Source: Aliirhizobium wenxiniae
GTDB lineage: Bacteria > Pseudomonadota > Alphaproteobacteria > Rhizobiales > Rhizobiaceae
NCBI RefSeq assembly: GCF_019511445.1
Contig: NZ_JAEUAN010000014.1
Span: 1-64,000 of the forward strand
DNA length: 64,000 bases
Reading direction: 5' to 3'
Made by a program: the position numbers and the translations under genes. The notes beneath the pieces are model-generated. The model saw nothing but the letters and a program-made list of their open reading frames with translations. It had not been told where the DNA came from and did no database searches. Below are positions 52,987-62,329 of the stretch, in pieces (the first letter of the stretch is position 1; each line of letters starts with the position of its first letter).

Positions 52987-54309
52987 ATGTCACTCTCCAT
53001 TCCCGTTTCTCCTTTTCAAGGCGATGCCGAACTGCCGGCACATGCCGATGTTGTCGTCATCGGCGGTGGCATTATCGGTATCAACACGGCGCTGACGCTG
53101 GCGGAGCGCGGCGTCTCCGTCGCGGTGGTCGAAAAGGGCGTGATCGGCGGCGAGCAATCGGCGCGCAACTGGGGCTGGACACGCCAGATGGGCCGCGATC
53201 CGGCGGAAATTCCGCTGACCATGGCAAGCCTGCGTTTGTGGTCGCAGATGAACGAGCGCACCGGCGAGGAAACCGGCTGGCGGCGCACCGGGATCACCTA
53301 TCTCTGCTACAACAAGCGCGACATGGAGATCTGGGGCGGCTGGTATGAAAAGGGCAAGGCTTACGGGCTGAACTCCGAAATGCTGACCGGTGCGCAGACC
53401 GAGGCGCTGCTGCCGGGATCGTCGGGCGGGTTGATCGGCGGTCTTCACACCCCGAGTGATGGACGCGCCGAGCCGGCATTGGCGACGGTTGCCATGGCGA
53501 ATGCGGCGAGACGCGCCGGCGCTCACATTCTGACGCAATGTGCGGCGCGTGGTGTCGAGCGCTCGGCGGGAAAAATCTCCGCTGTCGTGACAGAACGTGG
53601 CCGGATCACCTGCTCGTCGGTGGTGCTGGCGGGTGGTGTCTGGTCGCGGCTGTTTGCCGGCAATATGGGCATCGATTTTCCGCAGCTGAAGGTGATGGGT
53701 ACGGTTGCCCGCGTCACCGGTATTGAGGGCATTTCCGACATGCCGGTCGGCGCCGGTGATTTCGCCTACAGAAAACGTCTGGATGGTGATTATTCGGTGG
53801 CGCTGCGCAATGCCAATATCGCCAATATCGTGCCGGACAGCTTTCGGCTGTTCTTCGAATATATGCCGTCCTTTGTGCAGACATGGCGGGAGCTGAAACT
53901 GCGTGTCGGCAAATCCTTCGTCGATGAGCTGGTGATGCCGAGGCGCTGGCAGCTGGACGATAAGACGGCCTTCGAGACGATCCGCACGCTTGATCCGCTG
54001 CCGACGAAATCCTTCAACCGCAAGGCACTTGCCAATCTGGCGCGTGCCTATCCGGCCTTCGCCAAAGCGCGTGTCGTCAACGAATGGGCGGGCATGATGG
54101 ATGTGACGCCGGATGCCGTTCCAGTGATCAGCGACGTGCCCTCGACGCCGGGCTTCTTCATCGCCTCCGGTTTTTCCGGCCACGGTTTTGGCATCGGGCC
54201 GGGTGCGGGCCATCTGATGGCCGATATCGTCATGGGCGGCGATACGCTTGTAGACCCCGCGCCCTTCCACATTTCGAGACTTCGCCCAAAGCTGGCGATT
54301 GCCGCTTAA
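52987..54309 (+). CDS. FAD-dependent D-amino-acid-oxidase-like dehydrogenase
   Basis: 440 residues of the DAO family: dinucleotide motif VVVIGGGIIGINTALTLAER (22-41), GEQSARNWGWTRQMGRDP, LPGSSGGLIGGLHTPSDGRA and C-terminal FAD contact FIASGFSGHGFGIGPGAGHL. No signal peptide, so a soluble cytoplasmic or membrane-associated dehydrogenase oxidising a D-amino acid or N-substituted glycine/amino acid. It is the last gene of the transporter operon, 30 bp after the ATPase gene, and a strong hairpin follows. In context it probably oxidises the imported amine. Confidence 0.9.
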   Translation: MSLSIPVSPFQGDAELPAHADVVVIGGGIIGINTALTLAERGVSVAVVEKGVIGGEQSARNWGWTRQMGRDPAEIPLTMASLRLWSQMNERTGEETGWRRTGITYLCYNKRDMEIWGGWYEKGKAYGLNSEMLTGAQTEALLPGSSGGLIGGLHTPSDGRAEPALATVAMANAARRAGAHILTQCAARGVERSAGKISAVVTERGRITCSSVVLAGGVWSRLFAGNMGIDFPQLKVMGTVARVTGIEGISDMPVGAGDFAYRKRLDGDYSVALRNANIANIVPDSFRLFFEYMPSFVQTWRELKLRVGKSFVDELVMPRRWQLDDKTAFETIRTLDPLPTKSFNRKALANLARAYPAFAKARVVNEWAGMMDVTPDAVPVISDVPSTPGFFIASGFSGHGFGIGPGAGHLMADIVMGGDTLVDPAPFHISRLRPKLAIAA

Positions 54310-54340
54310 GAAACGGACGGTCCTTCTCTCCCGTCAGGGC

Positions 54341-54381
54341 AAAAAAAAGTCCTCCCATAGCCGTTCGGGCAATATGGGAGG
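54341..54381 (-). terminator. Intrinsic terminator of the minus-strand PLP-enzyme gene
   Basis: CCTCCCATA (54351-54359) and TATGGGAGG (54373-54381) form a perfect 9-bp stem with inner GCC/GGC pairs. On the minus strand it is followed two bases later by eight Ts (54348-54341). It lies between two convergent genes and could also stop plus-strand transcripts by the stem. Confidence 0.85.
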
Positions 54382-54434
54382 TTAGTTGGGGAGGGGTGTC
54401 CGGCTTTCACAATCCGTTTCGCCGAGACGATGAT

Positions 54435-55439
54435 TTATCCGGCGAGATCGCTGGTCAGCAGGCCGGCATAGGGGAAGAGGGCAGGGGAGCCGCCGCAATG
54501 GATGAAGAGAACGGAGCTGCCCTTCGCGATGCTGCCCTTTTCAACGCAACCGATAATTCCGGCGAAGGCCTTGCCGGTGTAGACGGGATCGAGAAGCATG
54601 CCTTCGCGATTGCCGGCGAGCTTGATCGCGGCATTACCGGCATCCGACGGAATGGAGTAGCCGGGGCCGATATAATCGTTTTCGATGCGGATATCGTCAG
54701 CGGTCCAGCGCTTTTCGAGGTCGAGCAGTTCTGCGCCGGCATTGGCCATGACGGCGATACGCTCACTGAACGGGACGGCGCTGCCGGTGACGGCGATGCC
54801 GACGACTTCCGTTTCCGGCCAATAGAGCGAGCAGCCGATATGCAGGCCGGCAAGCGTGCCGCCGGAGCCGACCGGAGCAACGAGATAGCGCGGAGCGGGC
54901 GTGCCGGCGGCGGCATATTGTTCGGAGAGTTCCTTGACCGCGTTGACATAACCCATGGCGCCGAGTGCGCTCGCGCCGCCAAGCGGGATGATATAGGCCT
55001 TCTCGCCACGCGCCTCGGCTTCAGCAGCGTGATGGGACATGCGTGGGTTGATCTCGGTGAAATAGGCATCGGGATCGAGGAAGTCGATTTCGGCACCGAA
55101 GAGATGATCGAGCAGGAGATTGCCCTGGAAGAGATCGGGGCGGTTGCCGCGCAGAACGAGAATGGGCTTCATGCCATATTTGCGGGCAGCAGCAGCCGTC
55201 ATGCGGGCATGGTTCGACTGGTGGCCGCCCGTGGTGATGAGCACCTTGACGCCCTGCGCGACGGCATCGGCCATCAGGTATTCGAGCTTGCGCACCTTGT
55301 TGCCGCCACCGCCGAATCCGGTGAAGTCGTCCCGCTTGACCGAAAGCGTAATTCCAAGCTCGGCGCTCAGGCGCTCCATCTTCTCGATCGGCGTCGGCAG
55401 ATAGCCGAGGGAGAGCCTAGGGATCGCTTCGAGTTTCAT
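54435..55439 (-). CDS. dcyD: D-cysteine desulfhydrase-like PLP enzyme (ACC-deaminase family)
   Basis: 334 residues, fold-type II: LGYLPTPIEKMERLS, KRDDFTGFGGGGNKVRKLEY (Lys48 in the GGGGNK motif expected as Schiff base), TGGHQSNHARMTAAAAR, RGNRPDLFQGNLLLDHLFGA, and VGSGGTLAGL phosphate loop. This pattern is shared by D-cysteine desulfhydrase (releases pyruvate, ammonia and sulfide) and ACC deaminase; the FGGGGNK and QGN segments favour DcyD, but the substrate is not certain. ATG 55439 has AAGGAA. Divergent from the second ATPase gene, with an A/T palindrome between. Confidence 0.85.
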   Translation of the reverse strand: MKLEAIPRLSLGYLPTPIEKMERLSAELGITLSVKRDDFTGFGGGGNKVRKLEYLMADAVAQGVKVLITTGGHQSNHARMTAAAARKYGMKPILVLRGNRPDLFQGNLLLDHLFGAEIDFLDPDAYFTEINPRMSHHAAEAEARGEKAYIIPLGGASALGAMGYVNAVKELSEQYAAAGTPAPRYLVAPVGSGGTLAGLHIGCSLYWPETEVVGIAVTGSAVPFSERIAVMANAGAELLDLEKRWTADDIRIENDYIGPGYSIPSDAGNAAIKLAGNREGMLLDPVYTGKAFAGIIGCVEKGSIAKGSSVLFIHCGGSPALFPYAGLLTSDLAG

Positions 55440-55499
55440 GCAGATTTCCTTTTGAATCACGGGGTGCAGCGGGTCGTGCACGACCGGCAATGATCAATA

Positions 55500-55514
55500 G
55501 ATATATAATATATC
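55500..55514. promoter_or_regulatory. A/T-rich palindrome between divergent genes
   Basis: GATATAT-A-ATATATC is a perfect 15-bp palindrome 61 bp upstream of the dcyD-like start and 99 bp before the ATPase start. It is followed by CCTATATCGAT. It could be an operator or simply promoter DNA. No regulator gene lies next to it in the window. Confidence 0.5.
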
Positions 55515-55612
55515 CTATATCGATACTGGCAAGATGCTTTCATTTGTGGCATGCAATATAAAGAGGCAAATTATTGCACCGGACCCGAATTTCGGAGAAA
55601 AAGGACCCGTCC

Positions 55613-57457
55613 ATGAGCGCACCATTGATGACCGTGTCGGGCCTGAAAACCTCCTTCCGTCGCAAGGGTGTCTGGCTTCCCGTCGTGCGCGACGTGTCCT
55701 TCGATATCCATGCGGGTGAAACCCTGGCGCTGGTGGGCGAATCCGGTTCCGGCAAGAGCGTCACGGCCATGTCGATCATGCGGCTCTATGCGCCCGAGAC
55801 CTGCCGGATCGAAGGGTCTGTTAAGCTTGAGGGCCAGGAGCTGACGACGCTGCCGGAGCGCAAAATGCGCGACGTGCGCGGTGACCGGATCGCAATGATC
55901 TTTCAGGAGCCGATGACGAGCCTCAATCCGTCGCTGACGATCGGCGACCAGATTTCCGAAGTGCTGGTTGCGCATCGCGGCCTTTCCCTGACGGACGCGA
56001 TGAAAGAGACGCGCGGCCTCTTGGAGAAGGTCCGCATTCCTTCCGCTGCCAAGCGTCTCGAAGAATATCCGCATCAGATGTCCGGCGGCATGCGCCAGCG
56101 CATCATGATCGCCATGGCGCTCGCCTGCCGCCCGAAACTGCTGATCGCCGACGAGCCGACGACGGCACTCGACGTGACGATCCAGGCCCAGATCCTCGAA
56201 CTGATCAAGCTGTTGCAGGAAGAGGAAGGCATGGCCGTTCTCTTCATTACCCATGACATGGGCGTGGTTGCCGAAATCGCCAATCGCACGCTCGTCATGT
56301 ACAAGGGCGAGGCGATCGAGCGCGGTGAGACCGAACAGATTTTTGCCGAGCCGCAGCGGGGATATACCAAGGCGCTTCTCTCCGCCGTGCCGAAGCTCGG
56401 CTCGATGAAGGGCGAAGCAAGTCCGGCCCGGTTCCCGCTGGTGGATGTCGATACGGGCGTACCGGTTGCGATGCCACAGGTGGAAGACACCGTGTCTGCC
56501 GAGCCGGTGCCGCTTCTGCAGGTTCGCGATCTGATGACGCGTTTCGATATCGGAAGCGGGTTTCTTGGCTCCACATCGGGCCGCGTGCATGCGGTCGAGA
56601 ACGTCTCCTTCGATCTGAAGGCCGGGGAAACGCTGGCGCTGGTGGGTGAATCCGGCTGCGGAAAATCGACGACAGGCCGCACGATCATCCGTTTGCAGGA
56701 CGCGACGTCCGGCTCGGTGAAGCTAGACGGCAAGGAGATACTCGGCCTGACGGGCGACGAGATGCGCGCCATGCGCCGGCATATTCAGATGATCTTTCAG
56801 GACCCGTTCGCCAGCCTCAATCCGCGCATTCAGGTCGGTGATGCGGTGGCTGAACCGCTGCTGGCGCATAAGATTGCATCCGGCAAGAGTGATGCCCGCG
56901 ATCGGGTAGCGGATCTGATGGTGAAGGTCGGCCTGCAGCCGGATATGGCCAGCCGTTTTCCGCACGAGTTTTCCGGCGGCCAGCGGCAACGCCTGTGCAT
57001 TGCCCGCGCGCTTGCCATGGCGCCGCAGATCATCGTGGCGGATGAGGCGGTTTCAGCGCTCGACGTGTCGATCAAGGCGCAGGTGATCAACCTGATGCTC
57101 GACCTGCAGGAAAGCATGGGGCTTTCCTACCTGTTCATTTCCCACGATATGGCGGTGGTGGAGCGGATGAGCCATCGCGTTGCCGTGATGTATCTCGGCG
57201 AGATCGTCGAGATCGGTCCGCGGCAGGCGATCTTCGAAAACCCGCAGCATCCCTATACAAAGCGGCTTTTGGCCGCCGTTCCGATTCCGGATCCCGCCCG
57301 TCGCGGCATTCGCCGTGGTTTGAGCAATGAAGAGATCAAGAGCCCGGTCCGGCCGGTCTCATATGTTCCGCCGAAGCGGGATTATGTCGAGGTTTCGCCG
57401 GGGCATCTCGTCCAGTCCTGGGGTGATGAGTGGGGCAATGCCGATGCCGCGGCGTGA
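55613..57457 (+). CDS. Fused double ATPase (DppD-DppF type), second copy
   Basis: 614 residues, same two-part design as the protein at 51124: half 1 with GESGSGKSV, QEPMTSLNPSL, MSGGMRQR and IADEPTTALDVT; half 2 with GESGCGKST (about residue 344), QDPFASLNPRI, HEFSGGQRQR and ADEAVSALDVS, then the NPQHPYTKRLL tail. The two copies differ throughout, so this is an older duplication rather than a recent one. The second transporter (58-64 kb) has no other ATPase gene in the window, so this protein very likely serves the permeases at 61406 and 62330. Confidence 0.93.
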   Translation: MSAPLMTVSGLKTSFRRKGVWLPVVRDVSFDIHAGETLALVGESGSGKSVTAMSIMRLYAPETCRIEGSVKLEGQELTTLPERKMRDVRGDRIAMIFQEPMTSLNPSLTIGDQISEVLVAHRGLSLTDAMKETRGLLEKVRIPSAAKRLEEYPHQMSGGMRQRIMIAMALACRPKLLIADEPTTALDVTIQAQILELIKLLQEEEGMAVLFITHDMGVVAEIANRTLVMYKGEAIERGETEQIFAEPQRGYTKALLSAVPKLGSMKGEASPARFPLVDVDTGVPVAMPQVEDTVSAEPVPLLQVRDLMTRFDIGSGFLGSTSGRVHAVENVSFDLKAGETLALVGESGCGKSTTGRTIIRLQDATSGSVKLDGKEILGLTGDEMRAMRRHIQMIFQDPFASLNPRIQVGDAVAEPLLAHKIASGKSDARDRVADLMVKVGLQPDMASRFPHEFSGGQRQRLCIARALAMAPQIIVADEAVSALDVSIKAQVINLMLDLQESMGLSYLFISHDMAVVERMSHRVAVMYLGEIVEIGPRQAIFENPQHPYTKRLLAAVPIPDPARRGIRRGLSNEEIKSPVRPVSYVPPKRDYVEVSPGHLVQSWGDEWGNADAAA

Positions 57458-57481
57458 TGTGAATTGGCAGGGAATGTGAGA

Positions 57482-58183
57482 ATGACAGTGTCGAACCGGG
57501 TGGCAATGATCAGCGGCGCATCGCGAGGCATCGGTGCCTCGATTGCGGAAAAGCTGCTTTCCGAGGGCTGGGCGGTGAGCCTCGGGGTCAGAAGCCCGGA
57601 AGCTTCATCGTTCAAGCGCAATGCGAACGCGCTTGTCTGCCGTTTCGATGCGCTCGATCCTGCGAGCGAACGGTCGTGGATGGAGGAGACGATCGCTCGT
57701 TTCGGCCGTCTCGACGGTCTGGTGCATAATGCCGGGATCATGACGCCGAAGACTGTGCTGGAGGCCGGCGACGACGATTTCGATCTGATTTTCAATGTCA
57801 ACGTGAAGTCGCCGATGCGGCTCAGCCAGCTTGCCTGGCCGCATCTCGAAAAGGCGCCGAACGGACGGATCGTGACGCTCGCCTCGCTTTCCGGCAAGCG
57901 GGTGAAATCCGCAGGTTCCGGGCTTTATGCCATGTCGAAATTTGCGGCGGTGGCGCTCGGACATGGCCTGCGCCAATGCGGCAAGGAGAATGGTGTTCGT
58001 TCGACGATCATCTGCCCGAGCTTTGTCGCCACCGACATGGGCAATGCGCTGGCTAGCCGCGACAGTGCGGAGCTGACGCAGCCGGAAGACATTGCCAAGA
58101 TCGTGCACATGGTTCTCGAACTGCCGAAGACGGCGAGCATTGCCGAAATTCCAGTCCATTACACCGTCGAAGACTGTTACTGA
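57482..58183 (+). CDS. SDR-family oxidoreductase
   Basis: 233 residues: SGASRGIGASIAEKLL (11-26) cofactor motif, HNAG (82-85), Ser135 region TLASLSGKR, catalytic Tyr149 and Lys153 (YAMSK), and PSFVATDMG after the active site. Classical NAD(P)-dependent alcohol/ketone dehydrogenase of unknown substrate. It follows the ATPase by 24 bp and is probably co-transcribed. In this locus it could act on a keto or hydroxy acid product of the amino-acid degradation. Confidence 0.88.
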   Translation: MTVSNRVAMISGASRGIGASIAEKLLSEGWAVSLGVRSPEASSFKRNANALVCRFDALDPASERSWMEETIARFGRLDGLVHNAGIMTPKTVLEAGDDDFDLIFNVNVKSPMRLSQLAWPHLEKAPNGRIVTLASLSGKRVKSAGSGLYAMSKFAAVALGHGLRQCGKENGVRSTIICPSFVATDMGNALASRDSAELTQPEDIAKIVHMVLELPKTASIAEIPVHYTVEDCY

Positions 58184-58232
58184 ATCCGGTGTCGTTTGCC
58201 GAGCCGCTTTATGCGGCCCGGCCTAGCGCTAG

Positions 58233-59054
58233 TCAGACCTCTTCGGCCGGACCGATTTCGATCGGCAGGGCAGCATTGCCAGCCCATTCATGCCATGAGC
58301 CGACATAGATTTTCAGCTTGTCGAAACCTGCGAGTTTCAGGCCGTAAAGTGCAGTCGCTGCGCGTGCGCCGCGGTGACAATAGGTGATAATCTCGCGATC
58401 CGGCGACAGGCCGGCTTCTTCGGCGATCCGACGGATTTCTTCGGCCGGGCGGTATTTGCCGTTCTTCAGCACGTCTTCGTAGAAGGCGAAATGCGAATGT
58501 GGGATGCGGCCCGGGCGGGCGCAGCAGGCGTGGTGGAATGTACCTTCGAATTCCGTCTTGCGGCGGACGTCGAAGATATCGGCGTTGTGATCCGCGTGGT
58601 TCAGTACGTCATCCGTCGAGGCGACGAGTTCACGGTGAAAACTCAGGCCCGTGGTTGCCGACTGGCTGATCGCATCCGGCGTTCCTGTGCCCGGTGCGGT
58701 TTCGCCGCCTTCCTCCATCCAGGCCTGAATGCCACCATCGAGGATGAGACCGCCCTTGAGACCCACGAGTTCATAGAACCAGAGGCCGCGCGGGGAGATC
58801 ATGCCGGTCTGTTCCTCGAAAAACACGGGGATGCGATCATCGCCGAGGCCCAGCCGATCAAAGGCTTCGCGTGCGCCGGCGGCCATGCCGGTTATGCCAG
58901 CCTCATCGCTTTCGGGAATGAAATAGTCGTAGACATTGAGGCTCACCGCACCGGAAATACTGGCTTCGCGCCATGCTGCTTCCGGGCGTACATCGACTGG
59001 TACGAGGCGGCCTTCGGGCAGCAACTTGATGAGTTCGGCGGCGGTGATGATCAT
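58233..59054 (-). CDS. Two-domain rhodanese-type sulfurtransferase
   Basis: 273 residues: N-terminal inactive rhodanese domain (LVPVDVRPEAAWREASISGA) and C-terminal catalytic domain with IFDVRRKTEFEGTF and the active-site loop ITYCHRGARA (Cys226). The six-residue loop CHRGAR differs from CGSGVT of mercaptopyruvate and CRKGVT of thiosulfate sulfurtransferases, so the donor is uncertain. It moves sulfane sulfur from a donor to an acceptor and would suit sulfur released from cysteine derivatives. Last gene of a minus-strand operon that starts beyond the window edge. Confidence 0.9.
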   Translation of the reverse strand: MIITAAELIKLLPEGRLVPVDVRPEAAWREASISGAVSLNVYDYFIPESDEAGITGMAAGAREAFDRLGLGDDRIPVFFEEQTGMISPRGLWFYELVGLKGGLILDGGIQAWMEEGGETAPGTGTPDAISQSATTGLSFHRELVASTDDVLNHADHNADIFDVRRKTEFEGTFHHACCARPGRIPHSHFAFYEDVLKNGKYRPAEEIRRIAEEAGLSPDREIITYCHRGARAATALYGLKLAGFDKLKIYVGSWHEWAGNAALPIEIGPAEEV

Positions 59055-59079
59055 GGCCGGATCCTTTCGGGAATGCGTA

Positions 59080-60063
59080 TCAGATGGAGGGCAGAAGAGT
59101 GCCGATATTCAGGTCGTTCGCTCGGGCCAGCACGCGCGCGGCAAAGGCGATGTCGAAGACGTTGAGCCCGAAGCTGGAGAAATATAGCGATGCGTCAGCC
59201 GGTGGTCGCCAGCCGTCGAGCAGTAGGGCCGGGAGGTCGGCGGCAACGCGCTCGGGCGAAAATTCACCGACGCGATACATCTGGAACAGGCTTTTGGCGC
59301 TCTTGTCGGCAAAATCGCCCCAAAGGTCGACGGTAACGAGATCGGTCGCCGCGATCGTCTCGAACATGACTTCGTGAAAGCCGATCTGCATGATCAACCG
59401 ACCGGGCCGGACGGCGGATCTGTCCAGAAACGGCTGCGGTGAAGACGTGCAGCAGATGACGACATCCGCATCGGCCAGAGCATCACGCCAATCGGAATGG
59501 CGGAGGATGCGGGTGGAAATCTGCCCGGCCTGTTCGATCAGGGGATCGAGGTTTGATCGTGTGCGGTTCCAGAGATGGATCGCTTCTAGGCCGGGGAAAA
59601 GGGCAAGCAGCATGTCCAGATGGGTCTGCGCATGTGCGCCACCTCCCAGCAGGGCAACGGTTCTGATGCCATCGGGTTTAAGGGCGTTGATCGCCGCTGC
59701 GGAGACGGCTGCGGTGCGCATGCAGGTCAGGAGCGCGCTTTCGACGCTGCCGACCGGTGCGCCATCCGACAGGCGGTTGATGACGGTCGTGCTGCTGATG
59801 CTCGGCAGGTCACCGATCGGTTCTGCGCGGTGGACGGTCCATTTCAGACCGGCCGCGTTAAATGCTCCGCCGACGAAGGCCGGCAGGCCATAGGCCTTGT
59901 TGCGCGGGTCGGCTCCGAGCGGCATGACGCTTTCGGCGACCATGCCGGCTTCGCCGCTGCGCAAAAGCCGGATCGTGGCCTTGATATCCTCGACCGCTGC
60001 CGCCCAATCCAGCGCACCGGCCTCGATTGCATCCTTGCGAGAGAGATGGCGGATGGTGCTCAC
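59080..60063 (-). CDS. Ornithine cyclodeaminase/mu-crystallin family enzyme
   Basis: 327 residues: AGGMVAESV-like LRSGEAGMVAESVMPLG, KAYGLPAFVGGAF, GLKWTVHRAEP (substrate Lys/Arg region), VGSVESALLTCMRTAAVSAA and the Rossmann motif VALLGGGAHAQTHLDML. The family includes ornithine and lysine cyclodeaminases, alanine and NADPH-dependent imine/ketimine reductases (mu-crystallin), and SbnB. The specific ornithine-binding aspartate region is not clear, so a cyclic-ketimine reductase is equally possible. Its start lies within four bases of the M20 hydrolase stop. Confidence 0.85.
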   Translation of the reverse strand: MSTIRHLSRKDAIEAGALDWAAAVEDIKATIRLLRSGEAGMVAESVMPLGADPRNKAYGLPAFVGGAFNAAGLKWTVHRAEPIGDLPSISSTTVINRLSDGAPVGSVESALLTCMRTAAVSAAAINALKPDGIRTVALLGGGAHAQTHLDMLLALFPGLEAIHLWNRTRSNLDPLIEQAGQISTRILRHSDWRDALADADVVICCTSSPQPFLDRSAVRPGRLIMQIGFHEVMFETIAATDLVTVDLWGDFADKSAKSLFQMYRVGEFSPERVAADLPALLLDGWRPPADASLYFSSFGLNVFDIAFAARVLARANDLNIGTLLPSI

Positions 60064-61409
60064 ACGGCCTCCGGTTCGTCTGCGACGTGTTCGAGCCAGA
60101 GCGTTATCGACTGGATGAAGCGTCGAAAGCCTTCAAGCGTCATGAATTCATCGATGCCATGCGCATTGCCGCCGCGACCGGCGCCGGCGAGCAGGAAGGA
60201 GTTTGCATGGCGCGCAAATGCATAAGCGGGTGCTGCGCCGATTGCCCAGGGCCAGATCTGCGGCGGGGCGTTGGCGGTGGTCTCGTAGCTTTTCAGGAGA
60301 GCCAAAACGCCGGGCGCATCGGCGAGGAAACGGAAGCCCGGATAGCTATCGGCAACAGTGAGGATCGCTCCTGGCGCCTTTCCGAGCGCCGTCCGGTATT
60401 GATCGAGGAAATCCGCCGGGTTGAGCGAGGGCGGTGTGCGCAGTTCGAAAGCGGCACGCGCGCCATGCGGGATCACGCCATCGGAGCCGAGCGGCATGCT
60501 TTCGAGGCTCGATATGTTGAAGGATGCAGTCGACAGGACGTGCTCAAGAAGCGTCTGCGCATCGCCTTCCAGAGAGAAAGCCTCCGTCTTGCGGAAGCGC
60601 AGTTCGGCGGCGGGGTCGAAGGCTTTTGCCAGATCTGAGACGATGCCGGCGGCTTCCGCGTCGATCGCGATTTTTTCGAGTTCGCCGGTCGGCGGCTTGC
60701 CGATCAGAGACAGGGCTTCGACCAGCCTGCTTGCGGGATTGGCGATCCACGGGGCGTTGCTGGAATGGATGGCCGCTTTCGGGCCGCCCCATGCGCCGCC
60801 CTCGACCCGCACCTCGCCCTTGGCGATGCCGGAAAAGCCGAGATAGACGCGCGGCGCGCCACCGCCATATTCGCAGAAGGAGGGAAAGATCGCAGACGCG
60901 CTTTTGCGTACCGGGCAATCCGGGGCGGCGAGATAATCGCGTATCGCGCCGCTGCCGCTTTCCTCTTCGCCATCAACGAGAATCTCGACATTGACGCGAA
61001 GTTTTCCGGCATCTGCCAGCGCCTTGACGGCGATAAGCATGCCGGCGAGTGGCCCCTTGTTGTTTTCCGCCCCGCGGGCAACAAAACTTTCGCCGATGCC
61101 TTCGAGATCGACGATGCCGCCCTTGAACGGATGGACCGACCAGCCTTCCGGCGAAGCGGGCATGACGTCATACATGTTGTAGAGGATGACAGTCTTTTCA
61201 GCGCCGACATCGATACGGGCGTGGATGAACGGGGGGCGGCCGTTCGAGGAAGCCGCCGAGACGATCGTCGCACCAAGTTCGGTCTTCAGCCAGTCAACGA
61301 CCGCATCCGCCTGCCGGGCGATCTGCCGTTCATCGCCCTTAACCGACGGGATTGCGCACCATTGCCGGGTAAGGTCCAGAGCTGCGTCGAAAGTGGCGTC
61401 CGAAGTCAC
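60060..61409 (-). CDS. M20-family metallohydrolase (amidohydrolase/peptidase)
   Basis: 449 residues: metal-ligand motifs of the ArgE/DapE/carboxypeptidase G2 group, including VILYNMYDVMPASPEGW (His replaced by Asn in the usual GHxDV motif, see findings), GAENNKGPLAGMLIAVKAL and VDGEEESGSGAIRDYL (catalytic Glu pair), a lid domain and the C-terminal NAHGIDEFM His region. M20 enzymes remove N-acyl or N-carbamoyl groups or cleave dipeptides. In this operon it could process a peptide or N-carbamoyl derivative before the following enzymes act. The start overlaps the permease stop. Confidence 0.85.
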   Translation of the reverse strand: MTSDATFDAALDLTRQWCAIPSVKGDERQIARQADAVVDWLKTELGATIVSAASSNGRPPFIHARIDVGAEKTVILYNMYDVMPASPEGWSVHPFKGGIVDLEGIGESFVARGAENNKGPLAGMLIAVKALADAGKLRVNVEILVDGEEESGSGAIRDYLAAPDCPVRKSASAIFPSFCEYGGGAPRVYLGFSGIAKGEVRVEGGAWGGPKAAIHSSNAPWIANPASRLVEALSLIGKPPTGELEKIAIDAEAAGIVSDLAKAFDPAAELRFRKTEAFSLEGDAQTLLEHVLSTASFNISSLESMPLGSDGVIPHGARAAFELRTPPSLNPADFLDQYRTALGKAPGAILTVADSYPGFRFLADAPGVLALLKSYETTANAPPQIWPWAIGAAPAYAFARHANSFLLAGAGRGGNAHGIDEFMTLEGFRRFIQSITLWLEHVADEPEAV

Positions 61410-62326
61410 AGTCTGATCCTCGGGTTGAGCCAGACATAGGCGAGATCGACAAGGAAGTTGACGATGACGAAGACGGCTGCGGCAAACAGAACGACCGCCT
61501 GAACGACGGGGAAGTCGCGGTTCTGGATTGCCTCGACCGCCAGCCGTCCGATGCCCGGCCAGGCGAAGATGATTTCCGTCACCAGCGCACCACCGAGCAG
61601 CGAGGCGAAATACATGCCCTGCACGGTGATGACCGGAATCAGCGCATTGCGCAGTGCGTGATGGACGATGATCCGCCAGGACGAGATGCCCTTGGCGCGG
61701 GCGGTACGGATGTAGTTTTCGCCCAGAACCTCAATGAGGCTTGCTCTGACCAGCCGCGTGATGGCGCTGAGATAATAGGCACCGAGCGCAATGGACGGCA
61801 TGATGAGGTGCCAGGCCGAGCCGATGCCGCTCGACGGCAGCCAGCGCATTTTCAGCGAAAAGAAGATGATCAGCAGCAGCGCCAGCCAGAAGACCGGGAT
61901 GGCCTGACCGAGCAGCGAGATGACCCGGATGGCGAAATCGATGGCGCTGTTCTTGCGCACGGCGGCGATCGTGCCGAGCAGGAAGCCCAAGAGCGAACTC
62001 CAGACGAGTGCGGTCATGGCCAGAAGCGCTGTTGCCGGCAAGCGTTCGATCAGAAGATCGAGTGCCGGACGCTGGAAGCGCAGTGACATGCCGAGTTCAC
62101 CGGTCACGGCACTTGCCAGAAACCGGCCATACTGAACCCAGATCGGATCGTTGAAGCCCATCGCCTGACGGAAAGCCTCGATCTCTTCGCGCGAAGCTTC
62201 GGGCGACATCATCAGGGCTGCCGGGTCGCCGGTCAGGAAGAGCGCGAAGAACACAATGGCTGAGACGCCGAACATGACGACAAGGCCCTGAAGCGCGCGG
62301 CCGGTGATAAAGCTCAAGGTCTTCAT
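61406..62326 (-). CDS. Oligopeptide-type ABC permease (DppB class), second system
   Basis: 306 residues, six helices: FITGRALQGLVVMFGVSAIV, FLTGDPAALMM after the first helix, YIRTARAKGISSWRIIVHHA with LRNALIPVITV cytoplasmic loop, and the terminal NFLVDLAYVWLNPR. It lies three bases after the other permease and overlaps the M20 gene by ATGA, so all are one operon on the minus strand. With the DppC-like subunit it forms the pore of the second transporter. Confidence 0.93.
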   Translation of the reverse strand: MKTLSFITGRALQGLVVMFGVSAIVFFALFLTGDPAALMMSPEASREEIEAFRQAMGFNDPIWVQYGRFLASAVTGELGMSLRFQRPALDLLIERLPATALLAMTALVWSSLLGFLLGTIAAVRKNSAIDFAIRVISLLGQAIPVFWLALLLIIFFSLKMRWLPSSGIGSAWHLIMPSIALGAYYLSAITRLVRASLIEVLGENYIRTARAKGISSWRIIVHHALRNALIPVITVQGMYFASLLGGALVTEIIFAWPGIGRLAVEAIQNRDFPVVQAVVLFAAAVFVIVNFLVDLAYVWLNPRIRL

Positions 62327-62329
62327 GTT

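Noticed and set aside
52990..54270. Antisense frame opposite the FAD oxidoreductase
   Set aside because: Composition (Arg, His, Gln-rich) is that of shadow frames. The sense strand is strongly supported.
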